64,000 bases of DNA from Maribacter sedimenticola (GCF_900188415.1 NZ_FZNV01000003.1:712523-776522); one strand, 5' to 3'; shown: positions 28,879-41,178, counted from the stretch's first letter. Numbers and translations: made by a program. The notes: generated by a model not told the origin, from the sequence alone.

Positions 28879-28894
28879 TGTTCCACGTGGAACA
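28879..28894. other. parS-like centromere site
   Basis: TGTTCCACGTGGAACA, a perfect 16-base palindrome, matches the ParB-binding parS consensus in the variant known from pseudomonads. It is in the short gap between the mnmG stop (28902) and the methyltransferase start. A second identical copy is at 30779-30794 on the other side of mnmG. Confidence 0.8.
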
Positions 28895-28901
28895 ATTTCC
28901 C

Positions 28902-30770
28902 CTACCGGCCTAAGAAAACCAAAAGTACACTGATGTCGCTTGGAGTAACTCCACTAATTCTTGATGCTTGCGAAATTGTTACCGGTTTAATTTTGGATAA
29001 TTTTTCGCGCGCTTCAAAGGATAATGATTTTAATTTGGTGTAGTCAAAATTATCTGGAATTTTAACAGCTTCCAGTCTATGCAATTTATCAGCATTAACT
29101 TTTTCCTTTGCTATATATCCAGAATATTTTATTTGTATTTCTGCTTGTTCCAGCACCTCGTTATCTAAATTATGAGTGGTAATGTAGTCAGATACTATGG
29201 GTAATGTTTTCATGTGGTCCATAGTAACATTTGGTCTGGAAAAAGGTTTGTACATTTTATCGGATTGTTTCACAGGTGCTGAATCTACTTCTTTTAAAAT
29301 GGGATTTATATCCTTTGGCAATACACTGGTTTCCTTAAAGAAATTTACTAAAGCTTCGGATTTATTAAGTTTTTCTTCCATTCGTTTCATCCTATCTTCA
29401 TCAGCTAATCCTATAGCATAACTTAAAGGAGTGAGACGTAAGTCTGCATTGTCCTGTCTTAATAATGTTCTATATTCTGCTCTAGATGTAAACATTCTAT
29501 ACGGCTCTTCAGTCCCTTTTGTAATTAGGTCATCGATTAAAACTCCAATGTAGGCCTCATCTCTTTTTAATATTAATGGGGATTGTTCATTATTTTTTAG
29601 ATGTGCATTTATACCGGCCATTAATCCTTGGGATGCAGCTTCCTCATATCCTGTTGTTCCGTTTATTTGTCCTGCGAAATAAAGATTTTCTACCAATTTA
29701 GTTTCTAACGTGTGTCTTAATTGAGTTGGTGGAAAATAATCATATTCAATAGCATAACCAGGTCTAAAAAATTTCACATTTTCAAACCCTACCACAGAAC
29801 GCAATGCTTTAAATTGTACGTCTTCCGGTAGTGAAGTTGAAAACCCATTAACATAAACTTCTACCGTTTTCCATCCTTCGGGTTCAACAAACATTTGATG
29901 GCTATCCTTATCTGCAAATCGATTTATTTTATCTTCTATGGAAGGACAATATCTAGGTCCTAAACTTTTTATTCTACCATTGAACATTGGGGAACGGTCA
30001 AATCCTTCCCGTAACAGATCATGTACCAAAGCACTTGTATGTGTCATGTGGCAATCTCTTTGGTGTTGTAGTACTTGTGTATTTGTATACGAAAATTTTT
30101 CTGGTTGCGCATCACCTGGTTGAACAGACATTTTTGAATAATCTAACGACCTGCCATCTACTCGTGGTGGTGTACCAGTTTTCATCCTACCACTTTCAAA
30201 CCCTAATTCTACCAATTGCTCTGTTATACCGGTAGCGGCTTTTTCTCCAGCCCTACCTCCACCAAATTGCTTTTCACCAATATGTATTAATCCGTTTAAA
30301 AAGGTACCGTTCGTTAAAATAACAGATTTAGATTTTATTTCAATACCTAAAGAAGTTTTGACTCCGGCTATCTTACCGTTTTCAACTAATAGTCCGGATA
30401 CCATTTCTTGGTAAAAATCAACATTTGGTGTCCCTTCTAGCATTAGTCTCCACTCTTCTGCAAATAGCATTCTATCATTTTGGGTTCTTGGACTCCACAT
30501 TGCTGGTCCCTTGGATTTGTTGAGCATTTTAAATTGTATGGCAGATTTATCGGAAACAATTCCGCTATATCCACCTAATGCGTCAATTTCCCTAACAATT
30601 TGACCTTTTGCAATACCACCCATAGCGGGGTTACAGGACATTTGTCCAATATTTTGCAAATTCATGGTGACCAAAAGAGTTTTTGACCCCATGTTGGCGG
30701 CTGCGGCTGCAGCTTCTGCGCCGGCATGACCACCTCCTACTACGATTACATCATATTTTTCTCCAAACAT
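28902..30770 (-). CDS. mnmG: tRNA uridine-5-carboxymethylaminomethyl modification enzyme MnmG (GidA)
   Basis: A 622-residue FAD-dependent enzyme that, with MnmE, puts the cmnm5 group on the wobble uridine of several tRNAs. The dinucleotide-binding motif is [19 protein letters not shown] (residues 6-24). [26 protein letters not shown] follows, and [20 protein letters not shown] and RMKTGTPPR are the family's second and third signatures. CPSIEDK and [14 protein letters not shown] are also present. Length is standard. The ybeY gene ends 4 bases upstream, so the two are cotranscribed. Two parS-like palindromes flank the gene, one at each end. Confidence 0.97.
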   Translation of the reverse strand: MFGEKYDVIVVGGGHAGAEAAAAAANMGSKTLLVTMNLQNIGQMSCNPAMGGIAKGQIVREIDALGGYSGIVSDKSAIQFKMLNKSKGPAMWSPRTQNDRMLFAEEWRLMLEGTPNVDFYQEMVSGLLVENGKIAGVKTSLGIEIKSKSVILTNGTFLNGLIHIGEKQFGGGRAGEKAATGITEQLVELGFESGRMKTGTPPRVDGRSLDYSKMSVQPGDAQPEKFSYTNTQVLQHQRDCHMTHTSALVHDLLREGFDRSPMFNGRIKSLGPRYCPSIEDKINRFADKDSHQMFVEPEGWKTVEVYVNGFSTSLPEDVQFKALRSVVGFENVKFFRPGYAIEYDYFPPTQLRHTLETKLVENLYFAGQINGTTGYEEAASQGLMAGINAHLKNNEQSPLILKRDEAYIGVLIDDLITKGTEEPYRMFTSRAEYRTLLRQDNADLRLTPLSYAIGLADEDRMKRMEEKLNKSEALVNFFKETSVLPKDINPILKEVDSAPVKQSDKMYKPFSRPNVTMDHMKTLPIVSDYITTHNLDNEVLEQAEIQIKYSGYIAKEKVNADKLHRLEAVKIPDNFDYTKLKSLSFEAREKLSKIKPVTISQASRISGVTPSDISVLLVFLGR

Positions 30771-30774
30771 ATCT

Positions 30775-31194
30775 TTATTGTTCCACGTGGAACAGCTTTA
30801 TTTTTTCGTCTTCTTTAAAACGCATCTCTGTTTTTGCCGAATGCGTTTTATCTGAATAACCCATTAAGTGTAAAACACCATGTACCATTACACGCTTTAA
30901 TTCATTATCAAAAGTAACATTAAACTCGTTCGCATTATCCTTTATACGATCTATGGAAATATATAGGTCGCCAAATAAGGTTTTTCCTTCCACATAATCA
31001 AACGTAATTATATCCGTAAGGTAATCGTGCTGAAGGTAGTCTTGATTAATTTTTAAAAGATAATCATCATCACAAAAAATATAGTTCAGCTCTCCTATTG
31101 AAAATCCTTCGCTAATACAAACGTTAAACAACCAATTAGAAAATAATTCTTCTGTGTTTAAATGAAAATCAGTTAGATAATTGAAGTTTATCAT
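30775..31194 (-). CDS. ybeY: rRNA maturation endoribonuclease YbeY
   Basis: A 139-residue zinc-dependent endonuclease for 16S rRNA 3'-end maturation and late 70S quality control. The family start is degenerate, but [27 protein letters not shown] is diagnostic. The metal motif is [14 protein letters not shown]: two His plus a third His displaced by a two-residue insertion, as in other Bacteroidota. The last codons (FHVEQ, stop) contain a parS-like palindrome, so the end of the protein is dictated by a DNA site. It overlaps the DUF4175 gene by 26 bases upstream and precedes mnmG by 4 bases. Confidence 0.94.
   Translation of the reverse strand: MINFNYLTDFHLNTEELFSNWLFNVCISEGFSIGELNYIFCDDDYLLKINQDYLQHDYLTDIITFDYVEGKTLFGDLYISIDRIKDNANEFNVTFDNELKRVMVHGVLHLMGYSDKTHSAKTEMRFKEDEKIKLFHVEQ
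30779..30794. other. parS-like centromere site inside the ybeY 3' end
   Basis: A second perfect copy of TGTTCCACGTGGAACA. It forms the last codons of ybeY (CTG TTC CAC GTG GAA CA) and lies just before mnmG. It is about 1.9 kb from the first copy. Confidence 0.8.
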
Positions 31195-34100
31195 GGGCTT
31201 TGAAGTACTCTTTTACCTTTGTTCTAAAATTTTGGCGCAAAGGTAAGCTTTGCCTATTTAAAATTTCTACTTCATTGCGATAATTATCTAATAATGAGGG
31301 TTTAGTAGTAATAGGATTCGTGAAGTTTTTTAGGTTTGTATTACTTTCCCGTTCAGATTTTTTTCCTTGTTTTAACGCAGCATTTTCTAACTTAAGTAAC
31401 TCATATTGAATGTTATTTGCTTTGTTGATAGTGCGTTGTGTAATTCCGTTTTCCAATAAATCATTCTCAAAATCTTCCATTTGGCGTACTAATTTTTCTC
31501 CTAATTTCTGGTCACCACCGTTAATCATGTTTTTAAGTTGATCTTCTAAAGCTTGCCTTATTTTTTGCTGACTTTGATAGATTTCAAAAAGTTCTTTCAT
31601 CTCTTCCTCGCTCATTTGATCTTGAGCGTTTCCAGAAGTGGAATTTCCATTACCATTTTGACCATTTTGTCCCCCCTGGCCATTTTGTCCACCTTGTCCA
31701 TCTTTGCCTTTTCCTTGTTTGCTATTTTTACCGGAACCTTCTTCACCTTTATCACCCTGTTCCCCTCCTTGTCCATCTTTGCCTTTTTCTCCGGATTTTC
31801 CTTTGTTCCCTTCCCCGCTCTTTCCATTTTTACCCTCTCCTTCAGCTCCTTTTTGACCATTCATTTTCTGACCAATATTTTCTTGACCTTCTATAATATC
31901 GGGTAGTTGAAATTCATTTTCACTATTTCCGGTCCCTTTTCCCATTTGCATGTTTTGCTGCATATTGTCCATTACTTCTGCAAGAAAATCTGCTAGACTG
32001 TTTGCGGCTGTAAGAACATATTTTTGATGTGATATACCTTGGTAAACCTGACCATCTGCCAATGTTTGTAGAGATTTGTCAATATTATAATATACTTCTG
32101 TAATCTGTTCATTTACAAATTCAGATAATTCTGCCTGTCTTAAGGAAAGCGCAAAAAGACTATCGTCTACATGTTCAAATAGTCCTTTTAATTCATTTTG
32201 GTCCTTTACGGTTTTAGAGTATTGATTGGCATCATAATCTTTTTGGGCGCTTAACCGATCATAAAGGTTTTCTTGCTTAAAAGAAAAAATAATTAAATTA
32301 TCCAATATCTGACGTAACATTTCTGCATCTTCAGATAAGGAAGAACCACCCCCTCCACCTGCAGATGAAGACGACAAATCTTCACTCATTTCTTTCATTT
32401 TATCTGATGCGGATTTTTGTTTTTCCGCTGCTGGATTTTTCTCAGATTGGTTTATATCTTGTTCTTTTTGTAGTTCTTTTAAAGCATCATCTTGGTCTTT
32501 TTGAATACCATCTTTTTTGCTTTTTTCTATTTTTAAATCAATTGGTTTTTTTAATGCCTCATTGTCCTTTTCCAAATCATCTAACTCTGCTTCGATGGCA
32601 TCAAATTTTTTGTTCAATTTATCTTGTGATTCAACTTTGTTTTTGTCGTTTACTTCCGTGGATAGTTTTTCCTGTTCTTTGGCCAAATCCTCAAGGTCTT
32701 TAGCTAATTGCGCTGCTTTTTCGGTAACATAATACCTCTTTGTCAGTTCTAACAATTGTTCCAGACTGCGCTCACTGTTTTGTTGATTTTTAGCTAGTTC
32801 CTCCAACTTCTTTTTTAACTCCTCCTTGTTGATTTTATCAGCTATCTTATTTAGTTCTTCCAATAATTTTTCGTTCTTTTTTGCTTCTAGTTCTTGCCGT
32901 TCCAAACGTTCTTGTAACAATTGGTTTAATTTGTTATCTTGGTTACTTTTTTTAAGATTTTCTTTCAACTCTTTGCTGAACTTTTGCATTTGTTGTTCTT
33001 GTCTTTCTTGCTTTTTCAGAAAATCCTTTATTTCGTTTTGATCACTAAAATTGAGACTGTTTTTTTCTTTTTGGTTTTGGTTGAGTTCTTCCAAAGATTC
33101 TTTTTGCTCTTTTGCGCGTTGTAAGGTTTTATCCAAGTCCTTAATCAATGTTTGTTGTGATTCCAAATCCTTATTTCTTAATTCATCATCATCTAATAAA
33201 GTTTGTTGAAAAACCTGTGTTTTAGCAGATTTACCTGCATGTATGGCATCATTGTCCGTAACTTGAAAATAGTAACTATAATCTTTACCCGCATCAAGGT
33301 TTAAACCGGAGGGAAACGTATAATAAAATTGTTCAAAATTGTTTTTGGGTCTACTCAATTCCAGTGTTTGTGATTCTTTTTCATTTGCAGTTTCGTAGTA
33401 GACCAAAGTAATATTGTCCAATCCATAATCATCTGATGCATTTCCTGTAAAATAGGACACGTTCAGGTTTAAGGAGTCAAGGATTTGGGTTACCTCTATT
33501 GTAGGATAACCATCTTTTATAACGGTTAGTGCATAGGACAACTCTTCATAATCACTTACATTTTCGTTACTGGTAGTTAATTGATATTTTAGATTGTTAT
33601 AAATTCTTTTATTGATATTAAATAGTTCTTCATTATTTTGTAAGACTAATGATGTATCACTAGTAATCAAATTAATCTTCTCGGTATTTTTTGCGTTAAT
33701 TTTCCATGAAACCTCGGTACCTTCTGGAATTACAGCGTTTCCCGTTCCTTTTATTGTTTCATTTTTTTTACCTAAGTATGTAGGGTAGTTCAACTGTAAA
33801 CTAAAATCCAATATATACGGTGTGTCCAAAGAAGTTAAGTTGTAGGTAGCTGATGTAACATTGTTCGCCGTTAAATGAAACGATGTGTTTTTTAAGGGAG
33901 GTTTAAAGGTATGCGTGTAAAATCCGTTTTCATATGGTAACAAAACCTCTTTCCCTTCAATATTTATAAATACATTTTCTGGTTTAATAGATCCTTTGGT
34001 CGTTACATGAACAGTTAATGAGCGGTCCTCCAATACATTTAGATTTTTGTTCATTAATTCAAAATGAAATGGAGCAGGCTTTTCAAACGCTAACTGATAA

Positions 34101-34651
34101 TTCACTACCCTATCATAAGTACCAAAAAATGAATTCCAATTTCCGGATATGTAGACTACTGCCAAAATACAAAGTGGTATAATGGCATATTTACTATAAC
34201 CAAAAGCTTCTTTATAGTCTATAGCATTTGTAAAGGGAACCGGGTTCAATTGTTTGGAGCGTTGGGCAATGCTGGCTAATAATAATTCTGATTGTTGTTT
34301 GTCATCTGCAAGTTCTATCAAATTGGTTAGTTTGTCGCCAACTTCAGGAAAGTGCTTTCCAATAAGAACCGCAGCATCTTTTGGTCCTATTCCTTTTTTA
34401 ATTCGAAAAAGGTAAAATATGGGGGTTAAGATATATTTGAACAGTAAAATTGATTCTACCAACAAAAAAATACCGAACAGAATAAACCTTCCTGTGGTAT
34501 TGAGCCAAAAGAAATATTCTACACCTATAATGAGTAGAAAAAACAGTAATCCAAAGGCAATGAACAGCAACAAACCTTTGAGTAGAATCTTTGAATAATG
34601 TTTTTTTATAAACTGGTTTAGCTTATCTAATATGTATTTATAATCTTGCAA
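31169..34651 (-). CDS. DUF4175 family membrane protein
   Basis: A 1160-residue Bacteroidota protein of unknown function. Three N-terminal hydrophobic segments (about 22-46, 50-72, 155-170) anchor it to the inner membrane. A beta-rich region follows (about 180-500, with repeated LNYPTYLGK...and TSATYNLTSLD-type strands). A very long Lys/Glu/Gln coiled coil comes next (about 505-760), then a Gly/Gln/Lys/Asn low-complexity stretch (about 925-1010, GKDGQGGQNGQGG-like), then a final helical part. The coiled coil and low-complexity parts suggest a scaffold reaching into the periplasm. It is the first gene of the ybeY-mnmG cluster and overlaps ybeY by 26 bases. Its role is unproven. Confidence 0.85.
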   Translation of the reverse strand: MQDYKYILDKLNQFIKKHYSKILLKGLLLFIAFGLLFFLLIIGVEYFFWLNTTGRFILFGIFLLVESILLFKYILTPIFYLFRIKKGIGPKDAAVLIGKHFPEVGDKLTNLIELADDKQQSELLLASIAQRSKQLNPVPFTNAIDYKEAFGYSKYAIIPLCILAVVYISGNWNSFFGTYDRVVNYQLAFEKPAPFHFELMNKNLNVLEDRSLTVHVTTKGSIKPENVFINIEGKEVLLPYENGFYTHTFKPPLKNTSFHLTANNVTSATYNLTSLDTPYILDFSLQLNYPTYLGKKNETIKGTGNAVIPEGTEVSWKINAKNTEKINLITSDTSLVLQNNEELFNINKRIYNNLKYQLTTSNENVSDYEELSYALTVIKDGYPTIEVTQILDSLNLNVSYFTGNASDDYGLDNITLVYYETANEKESQTLELSRPKNNFEQFYYTFPSGLNLDAGKDYSYYFQVTDNDAIHAGKSAKTQVFQQTLLDDDELRNKDLESQQTLIKDLDKTLQRAKEQKESLEELNQNQKEKNSLNFSDQNEIKDFLKKQERQEQQMQKFSKELKENLKKSNQDNKLNQLLQERLERQELEAKKNEKLLEELNKIADKINKEELKKKLEELAKNQQNSERSLEQLLELTKRYYVTEKAAQLAKDLEDLAKEQEKLSTEVNDKNKVESQDKLNKKFDAIEAELDDLEKDNEALKKPIDLKIEKSKKDGIQKDQDDALKELQKEQDINQSEKNPAAEKQKSASDKMKEMSEDLSSSSAGGGGGSSLSEDAEMLRQILDNLIIFSFKQENLYDRLSAQKDYDANQYSKTVKDQNELKGLFEHVDDSLFALSLRQAELSEFVNEQITEVYYNIDKSLQTLADGQVYQGISHQKYVLTAANSLADFLAEVMDNMQQNMQMGKGTGNSENEFQLPDIIEGQENIGQKMNGQKGAEGEGKNGKSGEGNKGKSGEKGKDGQGGEQGDKGEEGSGKNSKQGKGKDGQGGQNGQGGQNGQNGNGNSTSGNAQDQMSEEEMKELFEIYQSQQKIRQALEDQLKNMINGGDQKLGEKLVRQMEDFENDLLENGITQRTINKANNIQYELLKLENAALKQGKKSERESNTNLKNFTNPITTKPSLLDNYRNEVEILNRQSLPLRQNFRTKVKEYFKAHDKLQLSN

Positions 34652-34807
34652 TGGTTCTTTTTTATACCAAGATAACGGTTATACCCTATGTTTGTTGGGA
34701 ATAAATTGTTAAAACCCATGAGACAACCAGTTTTGAATATTTATTTTAGGTTTTGTCCAAAATTGGGAATATGATTTTGTTTAGCAAATAAAATACATGG
34801 GGTTATG

Positions 34808-34815
34808 TATCTTTG
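34808..34815 (+). promoter_or_regulatory. Putative -7 element of gltX
   Basis: TATCTTTG followed by CA fits TAnnTTTG and sits 18 bases before the gltX start codon, implying a very short leader. A -33 TTG at the standard distance was not found. Confidence 0.5.
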
Positions 34816-34833
34816 CACCCTTAATATCAAATT

Positions 34834-36342
34834 ATGTCTTCTAAAGTTCGCGTTCGTTTTGCTCCCAGCCCTACTGGCCCCTTACACATAGGTGGTGTTC
34901 GTACGGCCTTGTTCAATTACCTTTTTGCCAAAAAACATGTAGGCACATTTATTTTGCGAATAGAGGATACGGACCAGAATAGATACGTAGAAGGTGCGGA
35001 ACAATATATTATCGATGCCCTTAATTGGTGTGGTATTCCTTTTGATGAAGGAATAGGAAAAGACGGAGGTTTTGGACCTTATAGACAAAGTGAACGTAAA
35101 TCACTTTATAAGGAATACGCACAAAAACTGATAGATAACGGTAAGGCATATTATGCTTTTGATACGGCCGAAAAATTGGATTTCCACAGAAAGGACCATG
35201 AACAAAAAGGAAAAACTTTTATCTATAATTGGCATAACCGTTTAAAACTGGACAACTCCCTTTCATTAATGCCAGAGGAGGTTCAGCAGCGTTTGGATAA
35301 TGGAGAGGATTATGTTATTCGATTTTTAACGCCACCCGATGAAAAATTACACTTAAAGGACATTATTCGTGGTGATATTGAAATTGATACGAATATTCTT
35401 GATGATAAAGTTTTATTTAAAAGTGATGGAATGCCAACCTATCATCTGGCCAACATAGTGGATGACCATTTAATGGAAATAAGCCATGTTATACGTGGTG
35501 AGGAATGGTTGCCATCCTTGGCCTTGCACCAACAACTATATGATGCATTTGGGTGGCAAGCTCCTAATTTTGCGCACCTACCTTTAATTATGAAACCGGT
35601 TGGCAAAGGTAAATTGAGCAAAAGGGATGGTGAAAAAATGGGTTTCCCTGTCTTTCCATTATCATGGCAAGAGTCAGAAGGGTATAAGGAAGCCGGGTAT
35701 TTTCCAGAAGCCGTAATTAATTTCTTGGCTTTATTAGGTTGGAATCCAGGAACAGAACAAGAGATTTTTACTTTATCGGACCTGGTGGAAACATTTAGTT
35801 TAGAACGCGTTAACAAAAGTGGTGCTCGTTTTGACCCAGAAAAAACCAAATGGTACAATCAATATTATTTACAAAAGAGTAATAATGAGGATTTGGCTAA
35901 ACTGTATTTTCCTACGGTGGATAAATATGCGGATGACGCCAACAGAAAAGAATTGGGCTATATCACCAAAGTCATTTCCTTAATCAAGGAAAGGGCCGTA
36001 TTTGTATCGGATTTTTGGGAGCTGAGCGATTACTTCTTTATTGCACCATCTACCTACAATGAAAAGGCCGTAAAGAAACAATGGAAAGAAGATACCGCCG
36101 ACATCATGAATCAATTGATTACGGTTCTCGAATCCATTTCCAATTTTGATTCGGAAAATACGGAACAGTTGGTCAAGGATTGGATCACGGAAACCGAGCT
36201 TTCTTTCGGTAAGGTTATGCCCCCGTTACGCCTTTTTTTAGTGGGCGACATGAAGGGCCCCCATATTTTCGACATTATGGAACTACTAGGAAAACAAGAA
36301 AGTATTTCTAGAATTCAAATGGCGTTAAGTAAATTGGGTTAA
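34834..36342 (+). CDS. gltX: Glutamate--tRNA ligase
   Basis: A 502-residue class I aminoacyl-tRNA synthetase. The HIGH-type motif is in FAPSPTGPLHIGGVRTALFNYLFA (residues 8-31), and the KMSKS-type motif is GKLSKRDGEKMG. GEEWLPSLALHQQLYDAF and NFLALLGWNPG are typical of discriminating GluRS. The C-terminal anticodon-binding helical bundle is present through to SRIQMALSKLG. No glutaminase-type C-terminal extension is seen, and glnS is present nearby, so the direct Gln pathway is used. It has its own promoter and is convergent with the broken ACT-domain gene. Confidence 0.97.
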   Translation: MSSKVRVRFAPSPTGPLHIGGVRTALFNYLFAKKHVGTFILRIEDTDQNRYVEGAEQYIIDALNWCGIPFDEGIGKDGGFGPYRQSERKSLYKEYAQKLIDNGKAYYAFDTAEKLDFHRKDHEQKGKTFIYNWHNRLKLDNSLSLMPEEVQQRLDNGEDYVIRFLTPPDEKLHLKDIIRGDIEIDTNILDDKVLFKSDGMPTYHLANIVDDHLMEISHVIRGEEWLPSLALHQQLYDAFGWQAPNFAHLPLIMKPVGKGKLSKRDGEKMGFPVFPLSWQESEGYKEAGYFPEAVINFLALLGWNPGTEQEIFTLSDLVETFSLERVNKSGARFDPEKTKWYNQYYLQKSNNEDLAKLYFPTVDKYADDANRKELGYITKVISLIKERAVFVSDFWELSDYFFIAPSTYNEKAVKKQWKEDTADIMNQLITVLESISNFDSENTEQLVKDWITETELSFGKVMPPLRLFLVGDMKGPHIFDIMELLGKQESISRIQMALSKLG

Positions 36343-36372
36343 TCCGTTCTTAAGAACCATCCGGTATAGTGG

Positions 36373-36770
36373 TTATAAATGTTCGGTAATTTTTTCCAAA
36401 ACATCCATCGCCAAACGTGTTTTGTTTTCCGGAACAAAAAGATGATCATGATAGAAGGCCGCAACAACGTTACAGCTAATATTATTTTGGTCAAAGCCCC
36501 AGCTATCGCGGCGGTTAAGCCAATAGCCTCTAATGAGGAATGTACGTTTAAAGTTATCCAAGAAGATACAAAGGCATATTCCAATTCGAGTTCTTCTGCT
36601 TTTTCTTTAGAAATGATATGGGTTACCCCTTCAAACTCCTTAAATTCAAATATAATATGGGATCGGTCTACATCAAGAGGTGCTTTAGTAGTGATGAAAA
36701 CATAGGTTCCAGGATTTAATTTTGGATGTAAATCTTTTAATAAGGAATTTAAATCTTTTTCTCCGGCCAT
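36373..36770 (-). pseudogene. ACT-domain protein, frameshifted by one base (pseudogene or sequencing error)
   Basis: Read from 36770 leftward, the product begins MAGEKDLNSLLKDLHPKLNPGTYVF and continues to VHSSLEAIGLTAAIAGALTK. The frame then breaks. In the next frame the expected rest follows at once: NNISCNVVAAFYHDHLFVPEN...ITEHL, with a stop at 36373. The two halves join if the run of four T at 36485-36488 (plus strand) had five. The repaired product, about 132 residues, looks like the two-ACT-domain small-molecule-binding family. As given, the gene would make a protein with a foreign tail to 36339. A one-base homopolymer change may be a true mutation or a read error. Confidence 0.8.
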
Positions 36771-37019
36771 ACGAACGCTTTTAAGAGGGTGTTTAAAGAA
36801 TTTGCCCGCCCTAACGCTTAAGGAAAATAAAATCGCCCAAAACGATATGTACGGGTCAAATAAGCCTTAAAAAGGCTATAGATAAATCATATGGGTTTGC
36901 ACATCATTTCCCTTTTTAAGAATAAGTAGCATGGCCTTATATGATAAAATTATTTTTTAAACTTCCGGGTACTCAAAGTCTTTCGGCAATCTATAAAAAT
37001 TAATAATAAGAATGATAAC

Positions 37020-38000
37020 TTAATTATCCGTCTTATTTATCCATCGGTTCGCTGCCCAAGATTGCTGTTCTTGTGCAGTTAAAAAGGTCCAAGCCACTAT
37101 TCTACTTTGTTTGTTTCCTTGTCCCATTGGTATTGTACGGTGTTCAACAGCCCCAATTTCCTCTAAACGGTTATAAAATGTTCTAAGATTGGATTGCTTT
37201 GACACCAATGTAGTGAACCAAGCACATTGTTTTGCAAAGTATTTGCTTTCATTGATCATATTAAGAATAAACTTCCTTTCTCCGCCGTCCGTCCACAGCT
37301 CACCACCTTGACCTCCAAAATTTAGTTCGGGTTTTTTTATTCGCTTCTTTTTAAGATTGCTTAATTTTCGCAATGTGCCGGCTTCTGCCTCTTTTTGGTT
37401 TGCATGAAAAGGGGGATTACAGATGGAAAAATCAATTTTCTCATCTGTATCCACTACTTCTTTAAAAATTTGCCCGGGATGAGTTTGGAGCCTAAGTTCT
37501 ACCTTATCTTGTAAAGTTGAATTTTTCGTGACGATAAGCACCGCCGAATCTATCTTCTTTTGGTCAATATCCGTTCCAACAAACGACCATCCGTAAACGG
37601 CATTTCCAATTATTGGATATATACAATTGGCCCCAACTCCTATGTCCAGGCCTTTTATGTGTTTACCTACAGGAATGACCCCTTTGTTTGTGGAAGCCAA
37701 TAAATCGGCTAAATGATGTATATAATCGGCCCTACCGGGAATGGGCGGACAAAGAAAACCATTTGGTATATCCCAATATTCTATTCCATAATGAACTTTG
37801 ACCAATGCCGTGTTCAATGCTTTTACTGCCGTAGAATTAAAAAAATCTATAGACTGCTTTCCGTATTTGTTTTTTATTATAAATTCTTTGAGGTTTGGGG
37901 ACGAATCACAAAGTGCCTTTAGGTCATACCTACCCTTGTGTTTATTTCGCGGGTGTAATACAGGTGGTTTCTCCTCGTTCTTTTTAGTGGATTTTTGCAT
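37020..38000 (-). CDS. rlmF: 23S rRNA (adenine-1618-N6)-methyltransferase
   Basis: A 326-residue RlmF/YbiN-type enzyme that methylates A1618 of 23S rRNA. The start HPRNKHKGRYDLKALCDSSPNL is the family signature. GLDIGVGANCIYPIIG is the SAM site, FSICNPPFHANQKEAE holds the amino-methyltransferase NPPF catalytic motif, and FGGQGGELWTDGGERKFILNMI is the usual RlmF segment. Length is normal. The PepSY gene lies upstream in the same direction, with 47 bases between. A run of GxGG residues is expected here and is not a repeat. Confidence 0.95.
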   Translation of the reverse strand: MQKSTKKNEEKPPVLHPRNKHKGRYDLKALCDSSPNLKEFIIKNKYGKQSIDFFNSTAVKALNTALVKVHYGIEYWDIPNGFLCPPIPGRADYIHHLADLLASTNKGVIPVGKHIKGLDIGVGANCIYPIIGNAVYGWSFVGTDIDQKKIDSAVLIVTKNSTLQDKVELRLQTHPGQIFKEVVDTDEKIDFSICNPPFHANQKEAEAGTLRKLSNLKKKRIKKPELNFGGQGGELWTDGGERKFILNMINESKYFAKQCAWFTTLVSKQSNLRTFYNRLEEIGAVEHRTIPMGQGNKQSRIVAWTFLTAQEQQSWAANRWINKTDN

Positions 38001-38047
38001 AGGTATAAGGCTGCGTAATTACATACAAAGCCAATGTTTTAAGATAA

Positions 38048-38614
38048 TTAATTGTTTCGGCGCATTCGTTTGGGGCCGTACCATAACCAAAATCCTGTGA
38101 TTGTAAAAATCAATAAAGCAACGCCCATAATAGATGTATACAGTACTTTCAAGGGGTTGTTACTAGTTCCTAGATATTGGTCCAGTATAGATCCATCATG
38201 GATTCTTTCAATAAGATCAGAATAACGTTTTTCCGTATGTAAGAGTTTACCTGTAGTGCCATCTAGTTGAAGGCCCCAAATATGATCGGTATACGTGAAT
38301 TTGACCATTCCCTTGTCTTTTCTAATATCTATTCTATCAATTTCCGTAGATAAATTAGGCGATACATTGTCCATTAAATAGGTGTTTGCTAAAACCTGAA
38401 GACTATCAAGTGGCAACCAATCTGCTAAATCTGTGGATGTTCCTTGGTAAGATTTTGAAAGTATTAGCCCACCGCTATGTTTTTTCCAACCCAATAAAAG
38501 GCCGGTAATCGATATAAAAAAGAAAAAAATAAAAAGTGCCGCCCCTGTAGCCCTATGTATCTTTCTAAACCTACGTAACCATTTGGCCTGCTTTTGCCTC
38601 TTTTTTACTGCCAT
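38048..38614 (-). CDS. PepSY-associated TM helix protein
   Basis: A 188-residue protein with a basic N-terminus. The first helix is at about residues 21-43 (RATGAALFIFFFFISITGLLLGW) and starts with the PepSY_TM HRxTG motif (IHRATGAAL). A periplasmic PepSY-like domain spans roughly 45-150, and a second helix near 160-178 (VLYTSIMGVALLIFTITGFWLWYG) ends with the WLWYGPKR motif. PepSY_TM proteins sit in the inner membrane and are often linked to iron-siderophore reduction. This one is a short version with two helices. The substrate is unknown; the rlmF neighbour gives no hint. Confidence 0.85.
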   Translation of the reverse strand: MAVKKRQKQAKWLRRFRKIHRATGAALFIFFFFISITGLLLGWKKHSGGLILSKSYQGTSTDLADWLPLDSLQVLANTYLMDNVSPNLSTEIDRIDIRKDKGMVKFTYTDHIWGLQLDGTTGKLLHTEKRYSDLIERIHDGSILDQYLGTSNNPLKVLYTSIMGVALLIFTITGFWLWYGPKRMRRNN

Positions 38615-38835
38615 TCAATTTTTCAACTTAAATTGGTGTCTACGCCTTGTTGCGCAAGATAGCTAGTTTTGTAAAAGGACACTATATAAGGTATTGTTAA
38701 AAGATGGATGCCAGATAAAATGAATCATATTGGATTAAAGTAAGGATTGTATTGAGATAAAAAATATTGCATAGTTTTTATCTATTGAAATACTAAACTT
38801 CATAAATAAAATATTGATAAATTTACTTTCGATAG

Positions 38836-41109
<2,274 letters not shown>

Positions 41110-41131
41110 TACAATAAACTTAACCCCGTAG

Positions 41132-41166
41132 GATAAGGCAGCTGTTACAGCTGCCTTATCTATTTA
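41132..41166 (+). terminator. Intrinsic terminator after katG
   Basis: GATAAGGCAGCTG (41132-41144) pairs with CAGCTGCCTTATC (41148-41160) around TTA, followed by a T-rich stretch. The 13-bp perfect stem is very stable and may serve both convergent genes. Confidence 0.85.
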
Positions 41167-41178
41167 TACTAAGTGGTA

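Noticed and set aside
36339..36770. 143-residue minus-strand frame taken as an intact gene
   Set aside because: Its C-terminal third is unlike the family, while the correct continuation is present in the next frame; it is better explained as a frameshift.
36863..36877. AGCCTT-AAA-AAGGCT hairpin as a terminator near 36.87 kb
   Set aside because: The stem is only 6 bp, the loop is tight, no T-run follows on either strand, and no gene end is near.
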